Positions 26,077 through 36,396 of a stretch of 64,000 nucleotides of DNA are shown one piece after another. The first letter of the stretch is position 1. Each line of letters starts with the position of its first letter. Position numbers and translations under genes: made by a program. The notes under the pieces were generated by a model. That model did no database searches, had not been told where the DNA came from, and saw nothing but the letters and a program-made list of their open reading frames with translations. This DNA is from Roseomonas sp. GTDB taxonomy: Bacteria; Pseudomonadota; Alphaproteobacteria; Acetobacterales; Acetobacteraceae. The stretch lies in the NCBI GenBank assembly GCA_020249925.1, contig JADCER010000012.1:400617-464616 (forward strand), in the 5' to 3' direction.

Positions 26077-27197
26077 AAACGCGCGCCGCTGTGGCTTGGG
26101 AAGCGAAACGGCCACTCTCCATCGAAACCGTTGATCTGGATGGGCCAAAGCCCGGCGAAGTCCTGGTCGAAATCATGGCGACCGGCGTTTGCCATACGGA
26201 TTCCTATACGCTGGATGGGCTGGATTCCGAGGGGCTTTTTCCCGCCATCCTCGGCCATGAAGGCGCTGGCATTGTGCGCGAGATCGGTGCCGGCGTAACC
26301 AGCGTAAAGCCCGGCGATCATGTGATCCCGCTCTACACGCCCGAATGCCGCGCCTGTAAAACCTGCCTCAGTCAGCGCAGCAATCTTTGCACCTCCATCC
26401 GCGCGACGCAGGGCAAGGGTGTCATGCCCGATGGCACCAGCCGCTTTCGGTGTGACACCACGGCACCCGGCAAGCCAGTATTTCATTACATGGGCTGCAG
26501 CACCTTTTCGAACTTCACCGTGCTGCCGGAAATTGCCCTGGCCAAGGTGCGTGAAGACGCGCCCTTCGACAAGATTTGCTATATTGGCTGCGGCGTCACC
26601 ACCGGCATTGGCGCGGTGATCTATACGGCCAAGGTATGGCCCGGTGCCAATGTGGTTGTCTTTGGCCTGGGCGGCATTGGTTTGAATGTCATCCAAGGCG
26701 CGCGGATGGTAGGGGCCGACAAGATCATCGGCGTTGACATCAACCCCGCCAAACAGGCTATGGCGCGCAAATTCGGCATGACGCATTTCATCAACCCGAA
26801 TGAGATCGGCGTTGATAAGGTAGTGCAGGCGATTACGGACCTGACCGGCGGTGGTGCCGATTTCTCCTTTGATTGCACCGGCAATGTCGCGGTGATGCGC
26901 CAGGCGCTGGAATGCTGCCACCGCGGCTGGGGGGAGAGTATCATCATCGGCGTCGCCCCCTCAGGCGCCGAAATCGCCACCCGTCCCTTTCAGCTGGTGA
27001 CAGGCCGCGTCTGGAAAGGTTCAGCCTTTGGCGGCGCGCGCGGGCGCACCGATGTGCCGAAAATCGTTGATTGGTACATGGAAGGGAAGATCAATATTGA
27101 CGATCTGATCACCCACACCATGCCGCTTGAGAAAATCAATGATGCCTTCGATCTGATGCATGAAGGCAAATCCATCCGATCGGTGGTAGTGTTTTAG
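26073..27197 (+). CDS. frmA: S-(hydroxymethyl)glutathione dehydrogenase (class III alcohol dehydrogenase)
   Basis: 374 residues, the usual length. N-terminus [20 protein letters not shown] is standard for the family. Catalytic zinc ligands start in [10 protein letters not shown], the structural zinc cluster is [17 protein letters not shown], and the Rossmann motif is [14 protein letters not shown]. It oxidises the glutathione adduct of formaldehyde in the cytoplasm, using NAD. The usual partner, S-formylglutathione hydrolase (frmB/fghA), is not adjacent; a serine hydrolase of the beta-lactamase fold is convergent instead, 10 bp away. Translation is probably coupled to a short leader frame. 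Confidence 0.95.
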   Translation: MKTRAAVAWEAKRPLSIETVDLDGPKPGEVLVEIMATGVCHTDSYTLDGLDSEGLFPAILGHEGAGIVREIGAGVTSVKPGDHVIPLYTPECRACKTCLSQRSNLCTSIRATQGKGVMPDGTSRFRCDTTAPGKPVFHYMGCSTFSNFTVLPEIALAKVREDAPFDKICYIGCGVTTGIGAVIYTAKVWPGANVVVFGLGGIGLNVIQGARMVGADKIIGVDINPAKQAMARKFGMTHFINPNEIGVDKVVQAITDLTGGGADFSFDCTGNVAVMRQALECCHRGWGESIIIGVAPSGAEIATRPFQLVTGRVWKGSAFGGARGRTDVPKIVDWYMEGKINIDDLITHTMPLEKINDAFDLMHEGKSIRSVVVF

Positions 27198-27207
27198 CGG
27201 CAGCTGC

Positions 27208-28371
27208 TCACACCTCATTCACCATGCTCTCGAACTCCCGAAACAGGCTGATCGCCTCCGGGTCGAAAAAGGGCAGGATCTGGCTCAGGAAAATCCCAGC
27301 CGTGCCGCGGCCGTGGTCTATCCAATAAAAGGTATTGCCAAGCCCTGCCCAGGCGAGCCCGCCGGCAGCCCGGCCCTGCGGTGTTGGTTGCCGGTTCACC
27401 AGAAACGTCAGCCCCCAACCATTGGCCATGCCGGGAAAGAAATCCGCATCGCGCGTTGCGCTCGGCACCGCTGAAATCATCGGGCGTACCGAAAGCGGCG
27501 CGATCTGGTCGCGCGCCATCTCGGCCACCGTCTCAGGCTTCAGCAGCCTGATCTTGCCGTGCTTGCCGCCATTCAGGATCATGCGCGCGAAAGCCAGATA
27601 ATCCCGCGCGGTGCCGTAAAGCCCGCCGCCGCCTGACTCAAACTCCGGCTCCTGCGGTACCTCGAACGGAATGACGGAAAGCGCGCCATCCGCACCGCGC
27701 CCATGCATGGCCGCCAGCCGCGCCCTTTGATCCGGGCGCAGCTTGAAGGATGTATCAACCATGCCGAGCGGTTCAAAAATCACCCGCGCCAGATGCGCGC
27801 CAAGTGTCTCCCCGGTGGCGGCCTCAATCATCTTGCCGGCCCAATCTATACCGATGCCGTAGGTCCAATCCTCACCCGGATCAAACAATAGGGGCAGGGC
27901 AAGTGCGGCATTACGGCAGGTGCCGACGGCGGGCGTTCCCGTGGCCTTGCGGAAGCGGGCGATCTCCGCGCTCCACATGTCATAGGCATAGCCCGAGGTA
28001 TGGGTCAGCAAATGCCGCAAGGTGATGGGGCGCTTGGCCGGGCGCAGCTTGGGCTGGCCGGCCTCATCAAAGCCTTCCAGCACGCCAAGCGCGCCGATGC
28101 CCGGCACTAGCGTACTCGCCGGCGCATCAAGGGAAAGCTTGCCCGCTTCCACCAGCATCATGGCCGCCGCGCCGGTAATCGCCTTGGTCATGGAGGCAAT
28201 CCAGAACACCGCATCGGGCTGCATAAGCTCCGCGCTGCCAAGCGCCCGGCTGCCAAAACCGGCATCCCAGCTACTGCCATGCCGATCACCAAGCGCCAGC
28301 ACCAGGCCCGGAATGGCCCCCGCCTGGACGGCCTTTTGCATCCGGATCGCGATATCTTGCTGCCTATCCAT
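27208..28371 (-). CDS. Serine hydrolase of the beta-lactamase/EstB type
   Basis: 387 residues from ATG 28371, preceded by AAGGAAAGG; a GTG at 28389 is less likely. The SxxK motif is S60-M-T-K63 in FWIASMTKAITG, the tyrosine motif is in SGYAYDMWS, and a GGGGLYGTARDYLAFARMIL segment is typical of class C-fold esterases (Pfam beta-lactamase). There is no signal peptide, so it is probably a cytoplasmic esterase or amidase rather than an antibiotic resistance enzyme. It is convergent with frmA and divergent from the DAHP synthase gene. Confidence 0.82.
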   Translation of the reverse strand: MDRQQDIAIRMQKAVQAGAIPGLVLALGDRHGSSWDAGFGSRALGSAELMQPDAVFWIASMTKAITGAAAMMLVEAGKLSLDAPASTLVPGIGALGVLEGFDEAGQPKLRPAKRPITLRHLLTHTSGYAYDMWSAEIARFRKATGTPAVGTCRNAALALPLLFDPGEDWTYGIGIDWAGKMIEAATGETLGAHLARVIFEPLGMVDTSFKLRPDQRARLAAMHGRGADGALSVIPFEVPQEPEFESGGGGLYGTARDYLAFARMILNGGKHGKIRLLKPETVAEMARDQIAPLSVRPMISAVPSATRDADFFPGMANGWGLTFLVNRQPTPQGRAAGGLAWAGLGNTFYWIDHGRGTAGIFLSQILPFFDPEAISLFREFESMVNEV

Positions 28372-28476
28372 GGCTTGCCTTTCCTTCACATGCCTGACGC
28401 TAGGCCCGGCTGCTCTTCCCCTCGGCGCGGGCTCGTGTTTATTGTGCCTCGTCTTGAAACAAGGAGATAGGCGGAA

Positions 28477-29856
28477 ATGACTGCGCGGGGCTGGAGCCCG
28501 GATTCATGGCGGAACATGCCGATCAGGCAGGTGCCGGAATATCCCGACCAGGCGGCTTTGGCCGCAATGGAAGCCAAGATCGCGCGATTTCCCCCGCTGG
28601 TTTTTGCAGGTGAGGCCAGGCGCTTAAAGGCCTCCTTGGCGCGGGCGGGCGATGGCCAAGCTTTTGTCCTGCAAGGCGGCGATTGCGCCGAAAGCTTTGG
28701 CGATTTCACCGCCAATGTGATCCGCGACACGTTTCGCGTGCTGCTGCAAATGGCGGTGGTGCTGACCTTTGGCGGTGCCTCCCCGGTGGTGAAGCTTGGC
28801 CGCATGGCCGGGCAATTTGCCAAGCCCCGGTCTTCGGATAGTGAAACGCGCGATGGCGTGACGCTGCCTTCCTATCGTGGCGACATCATCAATGGCCCGG
28901 ATTTTGATGCGGCATCGCGCATCCCGGATCCGTCGCGGATGGAATTCGCCTATATGCAATCCGCCGGCACGGTGAATCTGCTGCGCGCTTTCGCCACCGG
29001 CGGCTATGCGGATCTGCACGAGGTTCATCGCTGGAATCTGGGCTTTGTCGAAAGAAGCCCGCTCGCGGAACGCTATGCGGATTTGGCGACGCGGATTGAT
29101 CAGACGCTGGCCTTCATGCAGGCCTGCGGCATGTCAGATCTGCCCCAAGTGCGGGAGACTGATTTCTACACCAGCCATGAAAGCCTGTTGCTGCCTTATG
29201 AGCAGGCGATGACGCGCGTGGATTCCACTTCCGGCGATTGGTATGCCTGTTCGGCGCATTTCCTCTGGATCGGGGATCGTACGCGTCAGCCGGAAGGTGC
29301 GCATGTGGAATTCCTGCGCGGCGTGAAGAACCCCATCGGCATGAAGGTCGGCCCCAGCATGGATGCCGATGAATTGGTGCGGCTGACCGAAATCCTGAAT
29401 CCGGCCAATGAAAAGGGGCGGCTGACGCTGATCTCCCGCATGGGTGCGGAAAAGGTGGAAGCCAAGCTGGCGCCGCTGGTGCGTGCCGTGACGCGTGCCG
29501 GGCGGAATGTGGTGTGGCTTTGCGATCCGATGCACGGCAATACCACCACTGTTGGCGGCTATAAGACCCGGCCTTTTGATGCGATCATGTCCGAAGTCCG
29601 CGGCTTTTTCGATGTGCATGAAGCGGAAGGTACGTTCGCCGGCGGCGTGCATGTGGAAATGACCGGCAGCAATGTCACCGAATGCTTGGGCGGCGCCCAT
29701 AAGCTTTCGGAAGCTGATCTTGCCGCCAACTACGCGACCTCCTGCGATCCGCGGCTTAATGCCGAACAATCGCTGGAACTTGCCTTCCTGATCGCCGAGG
29801 AATTGAAGGCGCGGCGCGTGGCCGGCCTTGCGGCGCCGGCCCAGGCAGCACAGTGA
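28477..29856 (+). CDS. aroG: Class II 3-deoxy-7-phosphoheptulonate synthase
   Basis: 459 residues, the size of plant-type (class II) DAHP synthases. [14 protein letters not shown] near residue 65, [26 protein letters not shown] and [10 protein letters not shown] are family hallmarks, with cysteine, histidine, glutamate and aspartate metal ligands in these blocks. It condenses phosphoenolpyruvate and erythrose-4-phosphate to start the shikimate pathway. An AGGAGATAGGCGGAA site precedes the ATG. Its stop overlaps the GTG of the following phosphoribosyltransferase gene, an unusual pairing of aromatic and NAD metabolism. Confidence 0.92.
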   Translation: MTARGWSPDSWRNMPIRQVPEYPDQAALAAMEAKIARFPPLVFAGEARRLKASLARAGDGQAFVLQGGDCAESFGDFTANVIRDTFRVLLQMAVVLTFGGASPVVKLGRMAGQFAKPRSSDSETRDGVTLPSYRGDIINGPDFDAASRIPDPSRMEFAYMQSAGTVNLLRAFATGGYADLHEVHRWNLGFVERSPLAERYADLATRIDQTLAFMQACGMSDLPQVRETDFYTSHESLLLPYEQAMTRVDSTSGDWYACSAHFLWIGDRTRQPEGAHVEFLRGVKNPIGMKVGPSMDADELVRLTEILNPANEKGRLTLISRMGAEKVEAKLAPLVRAVTRAGRNVVWLCDPMHGNTTTVGGYKTRPFDAIMSEVRGFFDVHEAEGTFAGGVHVEMTGSNVTECLGGAHKLSEADLAANYATSCDPRLNAEQSLELAFLIAEELKARRVAGLAAPAQAAQ

Positions 29857-31046
29857 ACACGCAGAGCAGCCGGGGGGGAGAAACCCCCTCGGCGGCAGCG
29901 GATGTGGCGGATCAGGTGATTACCGCCCGCGCCGATAGCTATTTCAACCGCACCAAGGCCGTGGTGCAGCGCTTTGGTGATGCGCAAGTCACTTATGCCG
30001 TCTTTCTGCGCCGCCCGGTGATATCAGCCCCCCGGCTGATGCTGGATTGGTTGCGCGCGGTGGCGGCGTCTCGCGGCACGGCCTTCCAGATTGAAGTGAT
30101 GCATGAAGAAGGCCAATGGGTCGGCGCGGGCGATCCCTTGCTTTATGTCAGCGGGTCCTTTGTGCAGTTGGTGGATTTGGAAACCATGCTGCTGCAAAAG
30201 CTGGGCGCGGCCTGTGTTGCGGCGCATAACGCCTATCAGATGTGTGTCGAATTGCCGCAAACGGCGTTTCTGGCGATGGAAGCGCGCCACTGCGCCGGGG
30301 CGGAAATGCAGGACATGATGGCCTATGCCGCATCCGTTGGCAGCCGCGCCGCGCAGGCGGAAGGCGCCAAGGGCTTCATCGGCAATGCCAATGACGCAAC
30401 GGCGCATTGGTTCGGCGCGCCCAAGGGCTATGGCACCATGCCGCATGCGCTGATTGGCTATGCCGGCAGCACGGTGCGCGCGGCCGAGATGTTCCACGAA
30501 ACCTTCCCCGATGAAAACTTGACCGTTCTGGTGGATTATTTCGGGCGCGAAGTGACCGATGGCCTGGCCGTGGCCCGCCGCTTCCCGGAATTGGCCGCTG
30601 CCGGGCGCCTTGCCATGCGCCTTGATACCCATGGTGGCCGCTTCCTGGAGGGGTTGAACCCCGCCGAAAGCTACGCCGTTCTGGAACGCCATGCCCCCCA
30701 GGCGACCCGCCGCTACCGGAGTGATGCGGAACTGAGGCACCTGACCGGCACGGGCGTTTCCGCCGCCGCCATCTGGCGCATGCGCGAAGTGTTGGATGAG
30801 GCTGGGTTCCCGCGGGTGCGCATTGTCGCCTCCTCGGGCTTTGGGGTCAGCAAATGCCGGGTCATGGCGGAAGCGCGCGCGCCGATTGATGTGGTGGGCA
30901 CCGGCAGCTTCATCCCCGAAACCTGGTCCGAAACCTATGCCACGGCGGATATCGTTGCCTATGATGGCGTGCCGCGCGTGAAGATTGGCCGCGAATTCCT
31001 GCTGAAGCAGGGCGAGACCCGCCGGCGCAATGGTGGGCAGGGCTGA
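29853..31046 (+). CDS. pncB: Nicotinate phosphoribosyltransferase
   Basis: 397 residues from GTG 29853 (GTGA overlap with the DAHP synthase stop). The N-terminus has [21 protein letters not shown], followed by [22 protein letters not shown] and a phosphate-binding region near [21 protein letters not shown] and [10 protein letters not shown]. The alignment pattern matches the nicotinate phosphoribosyltransferase family, which makes nicotinate mononucleotide in NAD salvage. The gene directly downstream is NAD synthase, which completes NAD from the deamido form, so a two-gene NAD module is likely. Confidence 0.87.
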   Translation: MNTQSSRGGETPSAAADVADQVITARADSYFNRTKAVVQRFGDAQVTYAVFLRRPVISAPRLMLDWLRAVAASRGTAFQIEVMHEEGQWVGAGDPLLYVSGSFVQLVDLETMLLQKLGAACVAAHNAYQMCVELPQTAFLAMEARHCAGAEMQDMMAYAASVGSRAAQAEGAKGFIGNANDATAHWFGAPKGYGTMPHALIGYAGSTVRAAEMFHETFPDENLTVLVDYFGREVTDGLAVARRFPELAAAGRLAMRLDTHGGRFLEGLNPAESYAVLERHAPQATRRYRSDAELRHLTGTGVSAAAIWRMREVLDEAGFPRVRIVASSGFGVSKCRVMAEARAPIDVVGTGSFIPETWSETYATADIVAYDGVPRVKIGREFLLKQGETRRRNGGQG

Positions 31047-31098
31047 GACTTCACTTTGGGTGATTTCACCCAAGCGCAAAAGCATCTAGAAGGCGCGC

Positions 31099-32763
31099 AT
31101 GGCCGAGACCCTCAAAATTGCCCTGGCGCAACTCAACCCCCATGAAGGCGCGCTGACCGCCAATGCGGCGCTGATCCGCAAGGCGCGGGCAGAGGCTGCG
31201 CGGCTTGGGGCAGACCTGGTGGTGACGCCGGAATTTTCCATCGCCGGCTACCCGCCGGAAGATCTGGTGCGCAAACCCGCCTTCATTGCCGCCTGCGAAG
31301 CGGAAATTGCGGCGCTCGCCGCCGAGACCGCCGATGGCGGCCCTGGCCTGGTGGTGGGTGGCCCCTGGCGGGATGGGGAGAAGGTTTTCAACGCGCTGTT
31401 CCTGCTGGAAGCCGGGCAGATCGCCGCGCGCCGCGCCAAGCATGAATTGCCCAATTACGGCGTATTTGACGACAAGCGCGTCTTTGATGCTGGCCCCGCG
31501 CCTGGCCCCATTCCCTTTCGTGGCTTTCGCCTTGGCCTGATGATTTGCGAGGATTGGTGGTTTCCTGCGGTTTCCGAAACGCTCAGCGAAACCGGCGCGG
31601 AAATCCTGATCGCCATCAATGGTTCCCCGTTCGAAGCGGCAAAGCATCAGGCTCGGCTTGATCTGGCGGTCTCACGCTGCGTGGAAACCGGGCTTGGCTT
31701 TGTCTTTGTGAACCAAGTGGGCGGGCAGGATGAGCTTGTGTTTGAAGGCGCATCCTTTGTCATGAATGCGGATCGCAAGCTTGCGCATGTCATGCCGATG
31801 TTCACTGAGGGGCTGCGCATCACCGAATGGCGGCGCGATGGCGGCGTGTTAGTCTGTACGCCCGGAGAGATCGCGCCCGACCTGCCGAAGCTTGAGCAAA
31901 TCTATGGCGCCATGGTGCTGGGGCTGCGCGATTACGTGAACAAGAACCGTTTCCCTGGCGTGGTGCTGGGCCTTTCTGGCGGGATTGATTCCGCGATTTC
32001 TGCAGCGGTGGCGGTGGATGCCTTGGGGCCGGATCGCGTGCGCGCGGTGATGATGCCATCGCCCTATACCAGCATTGAAAGCCTGGAAGATGCCGCCGAA
32101 TGCGCGCAGCTTCTTGGCATTCGTTATGAGAATATCGGCATTGGTCCGGCGATGGAGGCTTTCGCGGGGATGTTGGCGCCGGCCTTCGGCAATCGCCCGC
32201 CCGATATCACGGAAGAAAACCTGCAATCGCGCATTCGTGGCGTGACGCTGATGGCGCTTTCGAACAAATTCGGCGATATGCTGCTAACCACCGGCAATAA
32301 AAGCGAAATGAGCACGGGCTATGCCACGATTTATGGCGATATGTGTGGCGGCTATTCCGTGCTGAAGGATGTCTACAAAACGACCGTCTTCGCGCTTTCG
32401 CGCTGGCGCAATGAACACCGCCCTGCCGGCGCGCTCGGCCCGCTTGGCATGGTGATGCCCGAACGCGTGATTACCAAGCCGCCGAGTGCGGAATTGAAGC
32501 CGGATCAGAAGGATCAGGACAGCCTGCCGCCCTATGATGTGCTGGATGCCATTCTGGAAGGGCTGGTGGAAGGCGAGAAATCCGTGGATGCGCTGGTGGC
32601 GGATGGTTTTGATCGAGCGCTGGTGCTGCGCGTTTGGCGCTTGCTGGATCGCGCGGAATATAAGCGCCGGCAGGCACCGCCTGGCGTTAAGATCACGCCG
32701 CGTGCCTTTGGGCGGGATCGGCGCTACCCCATCACCAATGGCTTCACGGCGTTGATTTCATGA
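31099..32763 (+). CDS. nadE: Glutamine-dependent NAD+ synthase
   Basis: 554 residues with two domains. The N-terminal nitrilase-type glutaminase (about 1-260) shows the Glu-Lys-Cys triad in TPEFSIAGYPPEDL, KHELPNYGVFDD and LMICEDWWFP. The C-terminal synthase domain has the ATP loop GLSGGIDSAI and TTGNKSEMSTGYATIYGDM. It amidates deamido-NAD using glutamine. It starts 52 bp after pncB, and its stop overlaps the next gene by four bases (ATGA). Confidence 0.95.
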   Translation: MAETLKIALAQLNPHEGALTANAALIRKARAEAARLGADLVVTPEFSIAGYPPEDLVRKPAFIAACEAEIAALAAETADGGPGLVVGGPWRDGEKVFNALFLLEAGQIAARRAKHELPNYGVFDDKRVFDAGPAPGPIPFRGFRLGLMICEDWWFPAVSETLSETGAEILIAINGSPFEAAKHQARLDLAVSRCVETGLGFVFVNQVGGQDELVFEGASFVMNADRKLAHVMPMFTEGLRITEWRRDGGVLVCTPGEIAPDLPKLEQIYGAMVLGLRDYVNKNRFPGVVLGLSGGIDSAISAAVAVDALGPDRVRAVMMPSPYTSIESLEDAAECAQLLGIRYENIGIGPAMEAFAGMLAPAFGNRPPDITEENLQSRIRGVTLMALSNKFGDMLLTTGNKSEMSTGYATIYGDMCGGYSVLKDVYKTTVFALSRWRNEHRPAGALGPLGMVMPERVITKPPSAELKPDQKDQDSLPPYDVLDAILEGLVEGEKSVDALVADGFDRALVLRVWRLLDRAEYKRRQAPPGVKITPRAFGRDRRYPITNGFTALIS

Positions 32764-33140
32764 GCGGCGGTCTCGATCCCCAGCTTTTCGGTGGCGGCGA
32801 TTTGATCGTGCGTATCATGGATCTGTCGGGTGGCAATGGCAGCGACCCGGTGGAAGAAATCCGCGGCTTTCTTTCCATTGAACACGCCAATGCCTTTGCG
32901 CGGCGCTATGTGCGGGATTCCGTGGAACGCTGCCGCGCGCCTGGGCTGGATGCGAAGGCCGTGCTGGATGCCTGGTTCGCCTTTGGCGAGGATGCGGAAG
33001 TGGTCGGCGCCGCAGAGAATGCCTGGGTCAGTGGCAGTGAATTGAAGGGGTTTGCTGAGACCCCCGTAAAAGACAGTGAAGAACGCAATTGGCGCATGCT
33101 CGACCCGCGCCGCGATGAGGATTCTGAGGACGCGGCATGA
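32760..33140 (+). CDS. Acidic protein of unknown function between nadE and gltX
   Basis: 126 residues, rich in Asp and Glu, without signal or membrane segment. Recognisable stretches are DPVEEIRGFLSIEHANAFARRYVRDSV-like helix near residues 30-55 and a tail NWRMLDPRRDEDSEDAA. I do not recognise the family. It overlaps nadE (ATGA) and gltX (ATGA) by four bases on each side, so it is translated with both and is very likely a real protein. Its role cannot be inferred beyond this linkage. Confidence 0.75.
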   Translation: MSGGLDPQLFGGGDLIVRIMDLSGGNGSDPVEEIRGFLSIEHANAFARRYVRDSVERCRAPGLDAKAVLDAWFAFGEDAEVVGAAENAWVSGSELKGFAETPVKDSEERNWRMLDPRRDEDSEDAA

Positions 33141-34471
33141 AACTCCGTTTTGCCCCTTCGCCCACCGGGCTTTTGCATGTTGGCAATGCGCGCGTCGCAC
33201 TCGCCAATTGGCTGCTGGCGCGCCGCCATGGCGGGGAATTCCTGCTGCGCCTTGATGACACCGATACCGAACGTTCGCGCGCGGAATATGCTGAGGCGAT
33301 TGAGGAAGACCTGACCTGGCTCGGCCTGCCCTGGGATGGGCTGGTGCGGCAATCCGATCGCTTGGATCGCTATGCGGAGGCTGCCGAAAAGCTGAAGGCT
33401 GCCGGACGGCTTTATCCCTGCTTCGAGACGGAAGAGGAACTCGCCTACAAGCGCGAACGCCGCCGGCGCGAAGGCAAGCCGCCGCTTTATGATCGCGAAG
33501 CGCTGAAAATGACGCGCGAGCAATATGAAAAGGCGTTGTCGAACGGCAAGCAGCCCTATTGGCGGTTCTTGCTCTCCTCGCGGTCGGTTTCCTGGCGCGA
33601 TCAGGTCTTGGGTGATCGCAGCGTGAAGCTTTCGGCGATTTCAGACCCTGTGCTGATCCGTGCCGATGGTTCGCCGCTTTATACCTTCACGTCAGTTGTT
33701 GATGATCTGGAAATGGGCATCACGCATATCGTGCGCGGTGAGGATCACGTCACCAATACCGGCATTCAGATTGATATTTTTGAGGCGCTCGGCGGCAAGC
33801 AGAATGCACTCGCCTTTGGGCATTTGCCGCTGCTGACGGATGCGGAAGGCGGCGCGCTGTCCAAGCGCTTGGGGTCCATTTCGCTTCGGCATTTGCGGAA
33901 GGACGGGATCGAACCGGCTGCGCTGGTGGGGTATCTTGCGGCGCTTGGCACGTCCAATGATCCGGTGGCGGGGATGCCGGCTGATCTGGCGCCTGGCTAT
34001 GATCTTGCGAAGGTGTCGCAATCCACCGCGCGTTTTGATCCGCGGCATATGTTGGCGCTGAATAGAAAGCTGCTGCATGGCATCAGCTTTGACGCGGTGA
34101 AGGAACGGCTGCCCGAAGGCGCCGATGAAGCGTTTTGGCTTGCCGTGCGCGGCAATCTTGATCTGCTGCGCGAAGCCAAGCCCTGGTTTGATGTGGTGCG
34201 CGGCAGCATCGTGCCGCCCGTGTTGGAAAATGAGGGCGATTTCCTACGCGCCGCCCTTGCCGCCATGCCGGCGGAACCTTGGGATGGCACCACCTGGGGC
34301 GCCTGGACTGGCGCGCTGAAAGACAGCACCGGGCGCAAGGGCAAGGCGCTATTCCTGCCGTTGCGGCTTGCGCTCACCGGCGAAGATCACGGCCCGGATA
34401 TCGGCACGCTTTTGCCCCTGATTGGGCGGGAGCGCGCGGCGCTACGCTTGAAGATTGCGGGAGGGGGTTGA
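33137..34471 (+). CDS. gltX: Glutamate-tRNA ligase
   Basis: 444 residues. The HIGH-type motif is in RFAPSPTGLLHVGNAR (4-19) and the KMSKS-type motif is LSKRLGS. RLDDTDTERSRAEYAEAI and TFTSVVDDLEMGITHIVRGEDH confirm a class I glutamyl synthetase. It charges tRNA-Glu (some alphaproteobacteria also use one copy for tRNA-Gln, later amidated by GatCAB). The length fits the shorter of the two GltX types common in this class; a second gene elsewhere is likely. It overlaps the upstream unknown gene and precedes cysS by 3 bp. Confidence 0.92.
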   Translation: MKLRFAPSPTGLLHVGNARVALANWLLARRHGGEFLLRLDDTDTERSRAEYAEAIEEDLTWLGLPWDGLVRQSDRLDRYAEAAEKLKAAGRLYPCFETEEELAYKRERRRREGKPPLYDREALKMTREQYEKALSNGKQPYWRFLLSSRSVSWRDQVLGDRSVKLSAISDPVLIRADGSPLYTFTSVVDDLEMGITHIVRGEDHVTNTGIQIDIFEALGGKQNALAFGHLPLLTDAEGGALSKRLGSISLRHLRKDGIEPAALVGYLAALGTSNDPVAGMPADLAPGYDLAKVSQSTARFDPRHMLALNRKLLHGISFDAVKERLPEGADEAFWLAVRGNLDLLREAKPWFDVVRGSIVPPVLENEGDFLRAALAAMPAEPWDGTTWGAWTGALKDSTGRKGKALFLPLRLALTGEDHGPDIGTLLPLIGRERAALRLKIAGGG

Positions 34472-34474
34472 GTC

Positions 34475-35899
34475 ATGGTTGATTTTTTTCTGCATGATTT
34501 CGCGGCGCGCAAGAAGCGGCGATTTGAACCGCTCGATCCCCAGCATGTGAAGTTCTACGCCTGCGGGGTCACGGTGTATGACCTCGCGCATCTCGGCAAT
34601 GCGCGCATGGTGGTGGTGTTTGATGTACTGGCGCGGATCTTGCGCCGGCTTTATCCGCGCGTGACCTATGCGCGCAACATCACGGATGTGGATGACAAGA
34701 TCAATGCGCGCGCGCGTGAAACAGGTGAACCGATTGCCGTCATCACCGCGCGCACCACGGCGGATTTCCACGCTGATATGGCCGCCCTTGGCGCGCTGCC
34801 GCCCGATGTGGAACCACGCGCCACCGGCCATATCGCGGAAATGATAACGCTGATCGAAAGGCTGATCGCCAATGGCCATGCCTATGCCGCAGATGGGCAT
34901 GTGCTGTTCTCGGTCCCGTCCTTCGCCAGTTACGGCAAATTCTCTGGCCGCTCACCGGATGAATTGCTCGCCGGCGCGCGGGTGGATGTCGCACCCTATA
35001 AGCGTGATGCCGGCGATTTCGTGTTGTGGAAGCCAAGCGATGCGGAAACACCTGGCTGGGACAGCCCCTGGGGCCGTGGCCGGCCTGGCTGGCATATTGA
35101 ATGCTCTGCCATGTCCTGGAAGCATCTTGGGGAGAGTTTTGATATTCACGGCGGCGGAAGTGATCTGATTTTTCCGCATCATGAAAACGAAATCGCACAA
35201 TCGGTCTGCGCTTTCCCCGGTGCGACCTTTGCCCGCTACTGGATACATAATGGCATGCTGCAGGTGGATGGGGAGAAGATGTCGAAATCCCTCGGCAATT
35301 TCCTCACCGTGCGGGATATTTTGAAAAAGGGCGCCTGGGCGGGGGAGGCGTTTCGGCTGCTGCTGCTGCGTACCCATTATCGTCAGGCGCTGGACTACAC
35401 TGCGGCGGGCTTGGATGAAGCCAAGGCGGAGCTGGATGATCACTACGCCATGCTGGCGCGCGCCGGCGCAGCGGTTACGGATGAGGACGCCGCGCGCATG
35501 GCGGAATGGGTGCTGGAGCCGCTGTGCGATGATTTGAACACGCCGCTGGCACTCGCGCGGCTGCGTGACCTCCGCACCCTCGCCAATGCGCTGACCGTGG
35601 GCGGTTCGCCCAATGTTGTCCTGGAACGCATGGGCCTGCGGGAGGTGCCGGAGATCGGCGCGGTGATCGCGGCCTTCCGGGAAGCCGCTGGCGTACTGGG
35701 CTTGGCGCAATCCGATCCCGCGCAATGGCTGCAAGGTGGCGGCGATGATGCCGCCGCGATTGAGGCCGCCATCGCCGCCCGGCTTGCCGCGCGCAAGGCG
35801 AAGAATTGGGCGGAAGCTGACCGCATTCGCGATGAATTGAAGGCACAGGGCATCATTCTGGAAGATGGCGCCGGCGGCACCACCTGGAAACGCGCTTGA
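34475..35899 (+). CDS. cysS: Cysteine-tRNA ligase
   Basis: 474 residues. The HIGH-type region is YACGVTVYDLAHLGNARMVV, including the zinc-binding Cys, and the KMSKS loop is GEKMSKSLGNF. GWHIECSAMSWKHLGESFDI and the HHENE segment supply further zinc and cysteine-binding residues. It charges tRNA-Cys. It starts 3 bp after gltX, so two aminoacyl-tRNA synthetases share this operon with the NAD genes. No terminator is evident after it. Confidence 0.95.
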   Translation: MVDFFLHDFAARKKRRFEPLDPQHVKFYACGVTVYDLAHLGNARMVVVFDVLARILRRLYPRVTYARNITDVDDKINARARETGEPIAVITARTTADFHADMAALGALPPDVEPRATGHIAEMITLIERLIANGHAYAADGHVLFSVPSFASYGKFSGRSPDELLAGARVDVAPYKRDAGDFVLWKPSDAETPGWDSPWGRGRPGWHIECSAMSWKHLGESFDIHGGGSDLIFPHHENEIAQSVCAFPGATFARYWIHNGMLQVDGEKMSKSLGNFLTVRDILKKGAWAGEAFRLLLLRTHYRQALDYTAAGLDEAKAELDDHYAMLARAGAAVTDEDAARMAEWVLEPLCDDLNTPLALARLRDLRTLANALTVGGSPNVVLERMGLREVPEIGAVIAAFREAAGVLGLAQSDPAQWLQGGGDDAAAIEAAIAARLAARKAKNWAEADRIRDELKAQGIILEDGAGGTTWKRA

Positions 35900-35959
35900 C
35901 CTTCCCCTTATGGCAAGCGGCAAGATTATCCGGTTGAGATATTGACCGGGAGGTTTACC

Positions 35960-36307
35960 ATGAAGCGCATCGCCCTTTGCCTGACGCTCGCAACCCTTGC
36001 CCTGCCTGCCTTGGCGCAGCAGGGCCATCATGGCCATGGAGCACGCGCCAGCGCCAATGAACCTGCCTCCACGCGCGAATTCCGCGCCGCGAATGACCGG
36101 ATGCATCGCGATATGAATATCCGCTTCACTGGCGATGCGGATCGGGATTTCGCCGCCGGCATGATTCCGCATCACCAGGGCGCGATAGACATGGCGCGCG
36201 TGGTGCTCCGCCACGGCAAGGACCCCGAAATGAAGCGCCTGGCAGAGAGCATCATCGCCGCGCAGGAAGCCGAAATCGCGCAACTCAGAGCGTTTCTCGC
36301 GCGATGA
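35960..36307 (+). CDS. DUF305 periplasmic protein
   Basis: 115 residues from ATG 35960, after GGGAGG. A signal peptide ends LPALAQQ. The mature protein contains the DUF305 signature MIPHHQGAIDMARVVLRHGKD and the flanking MHRDMNIRFTGDADRDFAAG. Members are periplasmic four-helix ferritin-like proteins often found near metal-resistance genes; the paired His residues suggest metal binding, but no function is established here. Its 3' end (RAFLAR then TGA) is closely resembled 110 bp further on, directly before trmJ, with a palindromic repeat between. Confidence 0.8.
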   Translation: MKRIALCLTLATLALPALAQQGHHGHGARASANEPASTREFRAANDRMHRDMNIRFTGDADRDFAAGMIPHHQGAIDMARVVLRHGKDPEMKRLAESIIAAQEAEIAQLRAFLAR

Positions 36308-36318
36308 CAGACAGGCGC
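36287..36318. repeat. 32-nt imperfect direct repeat, left copy (DUF305 3' end)
   Basis: This covers the last codons and stop of the DUF305 gene. It matches 36397-36428 at about 25 of 32 positions, with GCGCGATGAC identical in both. The two copies bracket a palindromic repeat element. Confidence 0.5.
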
Positions 36319-36340
36319 AAGAAACACTCTGAGTTTTTTG

Positions 36341-36395
36341 TTTGGTCGCATTTTCCGAGTCGCCAAGTGATGTTCACTTGGCTTGAAAATGCTCC
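36341..36395 (-). repeat. Palindromic repeat, copy 1
   Basis: A 55-bp copy whose GAGCATTTTC end lies at the right, so it is read on the minus strand. The outer stem is GCATTTTC/GAAAATGC and the inner stem CCAAGTGA/TCACTTGG with a three-base loop. The TTTGTTTGG border corresponds to the CCAAACAAA tail of other copies. It lies between the DUF305 gene and trmJ, 18 bp before the trmJ ATG. Confidence 0.8.
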
Positions 36396-36396
36396 A

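Noticed and set aside
27208..28371. Antibiotic-resistance beta-lactamase
   Set aside because: SxxK is present but there is no signal peptide, and the overall pattern fits the EstB-type esterase group.
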